From: Chitinivorax sp. PXF-14
GTDB taxonomy: Bacteria; Pseudomonadota; Gammaproteobacteria; Burkholderiales; SCOH01
NCBI RefSeq assembly: GCF_040812015.1
Contig: NZ_JBFNXJ010000007.1
Span: 1 to 64,000, forward strand
Length of the DNA stretch: 64,000 nucleotides
Direction of reading: 5' to 3'
Shown here: piece by piece, positions 46,880-55,522 of the stretch
Numbering within the stretch: position 1 is the first letter of the stretch
Layout of the letters: the number at the start of each line of letters is the position of its first letter
Translations under genes and position numbers: made by a program
Notes under the pieces: generated by a model
Seen by the model: only the letters and a program-made list of their open reading frames with translations
Database searches by the model: none
What the model was told of the DNA's origin: nothing

Positions 46880-47661
46880 AGCGCGGGTTCCGCCTTGTCC
46901 TGCGCCGGCTTACCTGGTGCCGGCTTTTTGCGGCCCAGGCGCAGCCTGAGCCGGGCCAGCGCGTCCTGCACGCGGCTGCGGCGCGAGGCGGCGATGGCCC
47001 CCACGCCGGCCACCATGCCGCCCGCGATCAGCGCCGCATCGTCGCCCCAGCGCGGCGGCATGGCCGCGACCTTGACGCCGGTACTAAGGTTCGGGTCAGC
47101 CGCAAACAGCGTCACCGTCACATTGTCGTAGGGCAGCCCCTGCACGCTGTTGACGACGAGCGCCTTGATTTCGGCCACGTGGTTGCCGATCTTGGCGTCG
47201 GGCCGGTGCTTGATGAATACCGAGGCGGACGCAGGCTTCGGCTTGTCGTCGAGGATGTCCTTCTCCGGCAGCGACAGGTGCACGCGCGCGACGATCACGC
47301 CATCGACGGCGGACAGCGTCTTGCTCAGCTCCTGCGACAGCCCGTGCAGCAGGCGCGCGCGTTCTTCGGTCGGCGAGCTGACGAAGCCTTCCTTCTTGAA
47401 GATTTCGCCGAGCGACTGGTACTGCTCCTTCGGATAGCCATTGGCCTTGAGCACCTCGACCGCGCGCGGCAGGTCGCCCTTGCTGGTGGTGACGCTCCAG
47501 GCCTTGTCCTGGTAGACCTTGTCGGCCTCGACCTCGGCGCGCATCAGCAGCGCGAGCATCTCGTTGGCCTGCTGCTCGGACAGCTGCGAATACAGGCTGA
47601 CCTTGCTGCAACCGGCGAGCACGGCGACGGCCAGCGCCACGGCAATACGCTTGCGGTTCAT
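46876..47661 (-). CDS. sctJ: T3SS inner-membrane ring lipoprotein SctJ
   Basis: A 261-residue lipoprotein of the MS-ring family: signal MNRKRIAVALAVAVLAGC with lipobox, then SLYSQLSEQQANEMLALLM, KANGYPKEQYQSLGEIFKKE and the PEKDILDD/ASVFIKHRPD segment. A basic C-terminal tail follows a last hydrophobic region. ATG 47661 has GAGG nine bases upstream; GTG 47667 is the alternative. Confidence 0.95.
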   Translation of the reverse strand: MNRKRIAVALAVAVLAGCSKVSLYSQLSEQQANEMLALLMRAEVEADKVYQDKAWSVTTSKGDLPRAVEVLKANGYPKEQYQSLGEIFKKEGFVSSPTEERARLLHGLSQELSKTLSAVDGVIVARVHLSLPEKDILDDKPKPASASVFIKHRPDAKIGNHVAEIKALVVNSVQGLPYDNVTVTLFAADPNLSTGVKVAAMPPRWGDDAALIAGGMVAGVGAIAASRRSRVQDALARLRLRLGRKKPAPGKPAQDKAEPAL

Positions 47662-47668
47662 GCGCACC

Positions 47669-48028
47669 TCAGGACTGCTGGCGGAACAGCTGCTGCACGC
47701 CGTCCGAGCTGCGGTTGGCGACGTTGGCGGTGAGCTCGCACTGGAACATGAATTCGTGCGCCTTCATCGTCAGCATCATCATCTGGCTCGGTGCGATCTC
47801 GCCGGTGCGGGTGATCGCGCCGATCTCGCGGGCAAACTGCGTCGCCTCGATGCCGATGCGGTTGAGCGGCGCCATCATGTTGGCCAGCCCCTTCTCCTGC
47901 ACCTTGCCAGGCCCTTGGTAGGCCTGCTCGAAGCGCGCCACATCGGCGAGCGAAAAACCGTAGCCGGCCTTGGCCTGCGACGCCGGCTGCGCCAGTTGCG
48001 CGAGTGCGGAAACCGAAGTGATGTCCAT
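47669..48028 (-). CDS. sctI: T3SS inner-rod protein SctI
   Basis: A 119-residue inner-rod protein. The C-terminal YscI/HrpB-type signature is clear: EIAPSQMMMLTMKAHEFMFQ, then CELTANVANRSSDGVQQLFR. It links the export gate to the needle. ATG 48028 has an AAGGCAG site; the longer upstream frame is dismissed. Eight bases separate it from sctJ. Confidence 0.9.
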   Translation of the reverse strand: MDITSVSALAQLAQPASQAKAGYGFSLADVARFEQAYQGPGKVQEKGLANMMAPLNRIGIEATQFAREIGAITRTGEIAPSQMMMLTMKAHEFMFQCELTANVANRSSDGVQQLFRQQS

Positions 48029-48162
48029 CGTATCTGCCTTGTCTGTATCGTCTTGCCGGGCGGCTCGCGGCGCAAGCCGCCGGGTAAGACGACAGGCCCA
48101 GCGAGCCGGGATGGCGTAGAGGGAGGGGCACCCGTCTGCCACCCCGGTGCTGGACTCGTCAT

Positions 48163-48184
48163 GCCCGGCCGGGAGCGGCCGGGC
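48163..48184 (-). terminator. GC hairpin between the sctF-like gene and sctI
   Basis: Stem GCCCGGCC / GGCCGGGC with loop GGGAGC, 12 bases beyond the sctF-like stop. No T-run follows, so it may be an attenuator or an mRNA-stabilising 3' hairpin that raises needle-subunit levels relative to downstream genes. Confidence 0.45.
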
Positions 48185-48195
48185 CTCGTGTCGCG

Positions 48196-48531
48196 TTACT
48201 GCTTCTTGGCCAGGGTCTCCAGCGCTTGCGCCACGCTGTTGTTCGAGGTCGAGGCATTGCTCGACATGAAGCCCATGCGCTGCGCCTCGGCGGTCAGCTG
48301 CACCATCACCGACGGGGTGTCCTCACCCTGACTGGAGATGGCGTCGGACAGCGTCTCGATCTTGCCGGCCTGCTTGTCGAGCGTCTCGCCCCAGGCACGC
48401 GTCATCGCCATGTACCAGCTGTTGCCGGCACTCGCGCGGTCGCGCGCCGGGGTCGGCTGGACGGCGGTGGCCGCGCCGGCGGCGGCGTAGTCCTTGATCG
48501 AAATCTGTTTCAGTTGCGGTAAACCTTGCAT
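48196..48531 (-). CDS. Candidate T3SS needle subunit (SctF-like)
   Basis: A 111-residue, Cys-free, helical protein between sctD and sctI with a strong AGAGGAGCA site. Every other core subunit (C, D, I, J, K, L, N, O, P, Q, R, S, T, U, V) is found in the window, so this small protein is the best candidate for the missing needle subunit. Its residues 37-111 (NSWYMAMTRAWGETLDKQAGK ... SVAQALETLAKKQ) match the C-terminus of the 238-residue protein at 30189-30905. Classical needle signatures are not obvious, so the name is withheld. Confidence 0.6.
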   Translation of the reverse strand: MQGLPQLKQISIKDYAAAGAATAVQPTPARDRASAGNSWYMAMTRAWGETLDKQAGKIETLSDAISSQGEDTPSVMVQLTAEAQRMGFMSSNASTSNNSVAQALETLAKKQ

Positions 48532-48579
48532 GGCATTGCTCCTCTGATAGATGACAACGACTCCAGGAACGGGCGGGCA

Positions 48580-49620
48580 CTAGAACGCCAGTTCCACCAT
48601 CTGTTTGCCGCGCGCGAGCCAGACCTTACCGTCGGCAATGCGCGCCACGCGGTGGCCGGAAGGCAGCCAGGCGCCCTCGAAATAGCGGCCGCCGTCGGCG
48701 GTGACCACATAGCGCTCTTCGCCCTCGACAACCGATACCACGCGCTTCGCCTCCGGGTCGGCCGGGGCGGCGCCGGCCGCCAGCACCGGCGTGTCGGGCA
48801 CGGGCCTGGGCTCGGCCACGCCGTCGAAACGCAGCGCCGCGAGGCCGCGGATATCGCGCCGCGCGGTGTCGGCAAGCGCCTGGCGCATGGCCGGGTCGAG
48901 CCGCGCGCCGTCAGCCGCGACCACACCCTGTCCGACGTAATGCGGCGCGGCGCTGACGCCCTTGAGGCGCAGCAGCGCGGCCACCTCGGCCGTCAGTTGC
49001 GGCGCCGTCGTCACCGCCAGCGTCGCCGGCACGTCGAGCTGGCCGATGTCGTGGCGCAGGCGATCGAGCACGAATTCGTCGGCCACCACGCCGCTCAGGC
49101 GCCAGCCGTTGCCTTCGGCCTGCACCTGCACCTGCTCGCCCAAGCCGAGCCGGCGTACCACGTCGGCCGGTTGCAGCGTCTTTTCAGCGGCGGTGAACAC
49201 GCCCGGCGTATCGAGCGCGGCGATCGAGGTCAACCCACCACCGAGCAGCAATACCGCCGCCAGCGCGAGCCAGCGCTTCTGCGTCACGCGGCGCGGCTGG
49301 CGGGCATGGCGCGTGAGGCGCAGTGCGGCGCCGCCCGGCAGGGTCAGCCGCGCCTCGCCGGCCACGTTGACGTCGTAGCCCGCCAGCAGCGCCGTACCGC
49401 CAAGCTCGGCGCCCTCGGCCAGCGCGCGCACCGTCAGGCCGTCGGGCTGGGCCAGCAGAGCCAGCTGCTGCGGCGCCAGGCCCGGGTCGGCCAACACCAG
49501 GTCGCAGCTGTCGTCAGCACCGATCACCAGCAGGCGCCCGGCCATGAGCTCGGCCTCGGCGCCCTCATGCAGGCCGGCGGTGATGGTCAGCGAAGCAAGC
49601 GTGTTCGACAGGGTAGCCAT
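48580..49620 (-). CDS. sctD: T3SS inner-membrane ring protein SctD
   Basis: A 346-residue bitopic protein. An N-terminal FHA-like cytoplasmic domain (about 1-100, GRLLVIGADDSCDLVLADPG) is followed by one membrane helix (about 118-135, WLALAAVLLLGGG) and a periplasmic part with repeated ring-building domains (DIGQLDVPATLAVTTAPQLT). It forms the outer ring around SctJ. Starts 9 bases after sctC. Confidence 0.9.
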   Translation of the reverse strand: MATLSNTLASLTITAGLHEGAEAELMAGRLLVIGADDSCDLVLADPGLAPQQLALLAQPDGLTVRALAEGAELGGTALLAGYDVNVAGEARLTLPGGAALRLTRHARQPRRVTQKRWLALAAVLLLGGGLTSIAALDTPGVFTAAEKTLQPADVVRRLGLGEQVQVQAEGNGWRLSGVVADEFVLDRLRHDIGQLDVPATLAVTTAPQLTAEVAALLRLKGVSAAPHYVGQGVVAADGARLDPAMRQALADTARRDIRGLAALRFDGVAEPRPVPDTPVLAAGAAPADPEAKRVVSVVEGEERYVVTADGGRYFEGAWLPSGHRVARIADGKVWLARGKQMVELAF

Positions 49621-49629
49621 GCTTTTCCT

Positions 49630-51276
49630 TCAGGGCAGCGGCGCGGCGGCGACACGCTCGGCCGGCACCAGCCGGGGCGTGATCATGAACAGCCGTTCCA
49701 TGTGGTTGTCGGTGGACGAGGTGGTCTTGAACAGGTGGCCGATGATGGGCAGGTCGCCGAGCAGCGGGATCTTGCTCTCCGCGTTGCCGTTCTGGTCGCG
49801 CGTCAGGCCGCCGATCAGCAGGCTCTCGCCCTCCCAGATCATGGCCTGCGTCGCCAGCGTGGATTTCTCGACCACCGGGATCTGGTCGACCTTCGGCTCG
49901 CCGGTGATCTTGCCGTCCTCGATGTTCACCAGCAGCCGGATGCGCGCCTTGTCGCCCTCGCGGATCACGTGCGGCACCACCTTCATCGCAGTGCCGGCCG
50001 TGACGTTGAACAGGTCGACCTCGTAGGCGCCGGCGACGCGCACATAGAAGTTCTGGTTGTTGGCGAGCAGCGCTTCTTCGTTCGACAGCGTGAGCACCTG
50101 CGGGCGCGACACGATCTTCGCCGAGCCCTGCTGCTGCAGGGCCTGCAGCCGTGCGATGAACTTGCCCTTATCGCCGAGGATGGTCGACAGCAGGAGCCCC
50201 TCGCCGCTCGGGATCACGCTCTGGCCGTTGTCCGCAAGGCCGAGGTCGGAACTGTCGCCGCGCCCTTGCAGCGCCTCGTAGCGGCCATTCTTCCAGCGCC
50301 AGTTGATGCCGAGCTCCTGCATCTTGTCGCGCGACACATCGACGATGGTGGCCTGGATCTCCACCAGCGGCGTCTCGACGTCGAGCTCGCGGATCAACTG
50401 CTCGTACATCGGCATGCGGTCGCGCGTGTCGCGCACGATCACCGCATTCATGCGTTTGTCGGCTTCGATATAGGCTACCTCGGCATTCAGCGGCAGCTGC
50501 GCCGGCGCAAACATGTCATCGGCGCCGTCGGGCTGGCGCTCCGCTTTCGGCTCGGCCGGGGCCTTGGGCTCGCCCGGCTTCATGCCCTGGCCGCGCAGCT
50601 TGTCCACCGTGGCCCGGGCCGGCTTTTCGAGCTGGCCACGGCGGCTGCTCAGCATCAGGTTGCGCAGCGTGCTGGCCACGCCGGGGATCTTCACCTCGCG
50701 CCCGCCCTGGTTCAGCGTGACATCGGCCGCCCAGGCGTACTTCAGCTTGAACAGGCGGAACATGGCCGGGCCGCTGCTGGCGTTGATCTGCGCCGCGCTC
50801 AGGATGTTGTCCACATCGTCGATGAAGCGGCGCGAGCCCGACACCATCAGCACACCCTCGTCGGCCAGCGCGCGGAAGGTGTGCTTCTCGTCGAGCACGT
50901 CGAGCCGGCCCAGCGTCTGCACCACGCGCCCGATCAGCTGCGGACTCACACCATAGGTCTTGGTCTGCGCCTCGCTCGCGGCATAGACGTGCAGCACGGC
51001 ACCGTCGTAATAGGGCAGCAGCGAATAGGTGCGCACGATCTTGTCGAAGATGGTCTTGGGCCGGCCATTGAAGCTGCCGCTGACCGTGCCCTTCACCTGC
51101 TCGCTGATGTCGAGGATGAAACCCTGGCTGCCGAGAAAGCTCTGCAGGAAATCCGGCAGCGGCTGCTCCTGCGCCTTGACGGTGATGATGCGCCCACCCC
51201 AGGGAATCGCCGCAGCCACACTCGACGTACACGCCAGCAACAGGCACAGCGCCGCCAGCCAGACATTACTGCGCAT
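49630..51276 (-). CDS. sctC: T3SS outer-membrane secretin SctC
   Basis: A 548-residue secretin with signal peptide (MRSNVWLAALCLLLACTSSVAAA). N-domains contain FLQSFLGSQGFILDISEQVK and VSGSRRFIDDVDNILSAAQ. The secretin domain ends with EGESLLIGGLTRDQNGNAES and PLLGDLPIIGHLFKTTSSTD, a classic pattern. Its ATG lies 11 bases inside the 3' end of sctV. No separate pilotin is evident, although the lipoprotein after sctU is a candidate. Confidence 0.95.
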   Translation of the reverse strand: MRSNVWLAALCLLLACTSSVAAAIPWGGRIITVKAQEQPLPDFLQSFLGSQGFILDISEQVKGTVSGSFNGRPKTIFDKIVRTYSLLPYYDGAVLHVYAASEAQTKTYGVSPQLIGRVVQTLGRLDVLDEKHTFRALADEGVLMVSGSRRFIDDVDNILSAAQINASSGPAMFRLFKLKYAWAADVTLNQGGREVKIPGVASTLRNLMLSSRRGQLEKPARATVDKLRGQGMKPGEPKAPAEPKAERQPDGADDMFAPAQLPLNAEVAYIEADKRMNAVIVRDTRDRMPMYEQLIRELDVETPLVEIQATIVDVSRDKMQELGINWRWKNGRYEALQGRGDSSDLGLADNGQSVIPSGEGLLLSTILGDKGKFIARLQALQQQGSAKIVSRPQVLTLSNEEALLANNQNFYVRVAGAYEVDLFNVTAGTAMKVVPHVIREGDKARIRLLVNIEDGKITGEPKVDQIPVVEKSTLATQAMIWEGESLLIGGLTRDQNGNAESKIPLLGDLPIIGHLFKTTSSTDNHMERLFMITPRLVPAERVAAAPLP

Positions 51277-53200
51277 CGGCGGTCTCCTCGAAACGCAGCG
51301 CGCCGCGCGGCGTCACCGTCACGTCGGGCATCAGCTCTTGATAAGCCAGCACTGGCAGCGCCTCGAACTCGCTCGCCACGAGCCGCGCCAGATACGGCCG
51401 CACATCGCCAGATGCGAGCAGCACCAGCCCGCTCCGCGCATCCGCCGGCAGCGCGTCGAGCACCGCGCGCAGGCCGGCGAGCAATTGGCTGCGGCGATCC
51501 GGGTCAAGCATCAACAGCGAGCCGAACTGCGTCATCTGCACCGACTGGCGCAGGACATCCTCAGTCTGCGGCTCGGTCAGGATCGCCTCGAGCGACAGCG
51601 CCTGCCCCGCGTGGCGCGCCGAAATCTGCCGCCTGAGCGTCTGCCGCACCTGCTCGATCAGCATCACCACGTCGTTCTCGCGCAGGCCGCGCTCCGACAG
51701 GCATTCGAGAATGCCGCGCTGGTTGCGGATGGACACGCCCTCGTCGACGAGCGCGCGCATCACGTCGACCACGCGCTGGGTAGGCAGCGCGCGCATGGTT
51801 TCCTTGACCAGCTCGGGGTAGAACTCAGCGGTCTTCTCCAGGATGTGCGTCACCTCCTGGATACCGAGAAACTGGCTGGGTGCGCGCCGCAAGGTGCGGT
51901 CGAGCACAGCCGAGAAGGCCGCCGTATCGGCCGGCAGTGCGCCGGCCGCGAGCGGCGCGCCGAACAGCATCAGCCGATACTGCTGCGGCGACACATCGGC
52001 GGCCGCACGGCATTCGATCTGCGGCAAGGGGAAGCCCAGGTCCTCGCTGCCCCGCCGCTGGCTCGCGGCGGCCGCCTCGCGGGCAAGCACCAGCGCCTCG
52101 GCTCGCACCTGCAGCGACAGCGGCAACGCCGGCGTAAAGCCGCTCGCGACATCGGCCTCCGCCCCGTCCGCCGCCTCGTCGAGCGGGGCACCGCGCAGGC
52201 CGTCGAGCCAGTCGACGAGCACCTTGCGGTCGGTGAACCAGGCCGTCAGCAGCAGGGTCGAGCCAAGCAGCGCGAACACCACGGCCGGAAACCCCGGCAC
52301 CAGCATCATCAGCAGCGTGATCAGGCCGGTCACGAACAGGGCCTTGGGCTGCGCCAGGAACTGCAGGCCGATGGCGCTGCCGAGATTGCCGCGCCCCTCC
52401 TCGCCATTGCCGCGCGTCACCAGCAAGCCCGCCGACATCGCGCCGAGCAGCGCCGGGATCTGCGCCACCATGCCCTCGCCGATGGTCAGGATGGAATAGC
52501 TGTGCATCGCGTCCGGCAGGCTCATGTCCCGCTGCAGCATGCCGATCGCCAGCCCACCGAGCAGGTTGACGACGATGATGATGATGCCGGCGATCGCGTC
52601 GCCCTTGACGAACTTCATCGCGCCGTCGAGCGCGCCGTGCAGCTGGTTTTCGAGTTCCAGCACCTTGCGCTTGCGCTTAGCCTCGTCGCGGTCGATCAGG
52701 CCCGAGCGCAGGTCGGAGTCGATCGACATCTGCTTGCCCGGCATCGCATCGAGCGTGAAGCGCGCCGACACCTCGGCCACACGCTCGGCGCCCTTGGCGA
52801 TCACGATGAACTGCACCACGGTGATGATCAGGAACACGACGATGCCCACCACCAGATTGCCGCCGGCCACCATATTGCCGAAGGTATCGATGATGTGGCC
52901 CGCGCTGGCCTCAAGCAGGATCTGCCGCGTAGTGGCGATCGACAGCGACAGGCGGAACAGCGTGGTGATCAGCAGCACGCTGGGGAAGCTCGAGAACGCC
53001 AGCACGCTCGGCACATAAATGGCGAACAGCAGCAACGACAGGCCCGATGCGATATTGAACGCGACCAGCATGTCGATCAGCCAATGCGGCAGCGGCAGCA
53101 CCATCAGCGCGATGATCATGACCACGCCCAGCGCCAGCGCCAAATCGCTGTAACGGCCAAAGGCCATGGCCAGAGCTCCCGTACGGGCCTTGGTGTCCAC
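51266..53200 (-). CDS. sctV: T3SS export apparatus protein SctV
   Basis: The large export-gate protein, 644 residues. Eight N-terminal membrane helices hold the FHIPEP-family motifs (LPHWLIDMLVAFNIASGLSL, FRLSLSIATTRQILLEASAG, MSIDSDLRSGLIDRDEAKRK, VKGDAIAGIIIIVVNLLGG). The C-terminal cytosolic domain forms the nonameric substrate-docking ring. GTG 53200 with GAGG upstream is used; ATG 53167 is possible. It is the first gene of the operon. Confidence 0.95.
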   Translation of the reverse strand: MDTKARTGALAMAFGRYSDLALALGVVMIIALMVLPLPHWLIDMLVAFNIASGLSLLLFAIYVPSVLAFSSFPSVLLITTLFRLSLSIATTRQILLEASAGHIIDTFGNMVAGGNLVVGIVVFLIITVVQFIVIAKGAERVAEVSARFTLDAMPGKQMSIDSDLRSGLIDRDEAKRKRKVLELENQLHGALDGAMKFVKGDAIAGIIIIVVNLLGGLAIGMLQRDMSLPDAMHSYSILTIGEGMVAQIPALLGAMSAGLLVTRGNGEEGRGNLGSAIGLQFLAQPKALFVTGLITLLMMLVPGFPAVVFALLGSTLLLTAWFTDRKVLVDWLDGLRGAPLDEAADGAEADVASGFTPALPLSLQVRAEALVLAREAAAASQRRGSEDLGFPLPQIECRAAADVSPQQYRLMLFGAPLAAGALPADTAAFSAVLDRTLRRAPSQFLGIQEVTHILEKTAEFYPELVKETMRALPTQRVVDVMRALVDEGVSIRNQRGILECLSERGLRENDVVMLIEQVRQTLRRQISARHAGQALSLEAILTEPQTEDVLRQSVQMTQFGSLLMLDPDRRSQLLAGLRAVLDALPADARSGLVLLASGDVRPYLARLVASEFEALPVLAYQELMPDVTVTPRGALRFEETADAQ

Positions 53201-53689
53201 GCTGCTTACCTCGTTCTATTGTTGTGTGGCTCCCAGTCGGCCGATCCATCCGACAGCCGGTGCCGACAATCAACAAGCGCACAGGTCTGGAGCAGCGCGG
53301 ATTCTAACCAGACACAATTGCAAATGTCATTTAAATGGATTTAAGAGAATATTTACTTAATTTGATTTATAAAATATCAAACTAACATTGTTTTCTGATT
53401 CAAGAATATCTCTGACACCATAAACAGCGCTGTAAGACAATATATTCGTCATAGAATCAACGCACAGAACCAATTCATTCATACGATGCTCCGCGCCATC
53501 CAAGCCGACATTTCCCTATCGAGATACCGATCACAAGCAGTACTTTGGAAAAAATATTTTCACCTCCCCCCGCCCCCGCCTCTCAAAATCGGGCAAACAG
53601 CGATCAGCAAGCCACCTTCGATAGCGCATCCCCCCCCCCCGGCCACCACCGTCAGCACACCGATCTACACAAAAAAATACGAAAGGGGG
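53201..53689. other. AT-rich regulatory gap before the sct operon
   Basis: About 490 bases, clearly more AT-rich than the neighbourhood (53300-53560), with no supported gene. It contains an 11-C homopolymer (53630-53640) and other poly-C runs near 53566-53580. None of the TAGGG/CCCTA boxes that precede the satellite genes occurs here, so the main operon promoter is controlled differently or indirectly. Confidence 0.5.
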
Positions 53690-53718
53690 TTGACGCCTCG
53701 ATATCCGCAAGATAATAT
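53690..53718 (+). promoter_or_regulatory. Sigma-70 promoter of the initiator tRNA gene
   Basis: TTGACG (53690-53695) and TAATAT (53713-53718) with a 17-base spacer, 15 bases before the tRNA 5' end. Confidence 0.75.
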
Positions 53719-53733
53719 CTCGTTCTCTTCAGA

Positions 53734-55400
<1,667 letters not shown>

Positions 55401-55522
55401 TGAACCGCCCCGGGTTTGGTGGAGGCTCCAACTCTTGAGAGAATGGAACCATGAAGAAACCCATCAAGTACTCCCCGGAAGTTCGTGAGCGCGCTGTGCG
55501 CATGGTGCTGGAGAGTCAAGAC
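55401..55522 (+). mobile_element. IS3-family left-end remnant
   Basis: TGAACCGCCCCGGGTTTGG at 55401 is an IS3-type terminal inverted repeat. It is followed at 55451 by the start of an OrfA gene, MKKPIKYSPEVRERAVRMVL, the conserved N-terminus of IS3-family OrfA. Homology ends near codon 24. No right end or OrfB is present, so this is a deletion scar. Confidence 0.75.

Noticed and set aside
48526-51636. Very long plus-strand frame antisense to sctD and sctC
   Set aside because: High-GC shadow frame opposite two clear T3SS genes, with His/Arg/Gln-rich nonsense composition. Similar shadows at 20932-23304, 11148-12812 and 44057-45724 are dismissed for the same reason.
53630-53640. 11-C tract as a phase-variable promoter element for the sct operon or tRNA
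   Set aside because: It is 430 bases from sctV and 50 bases upstream of the tRNA promoter, and other C-rich runs lie nearby. Nothing ties tract length to a promoter spacer.
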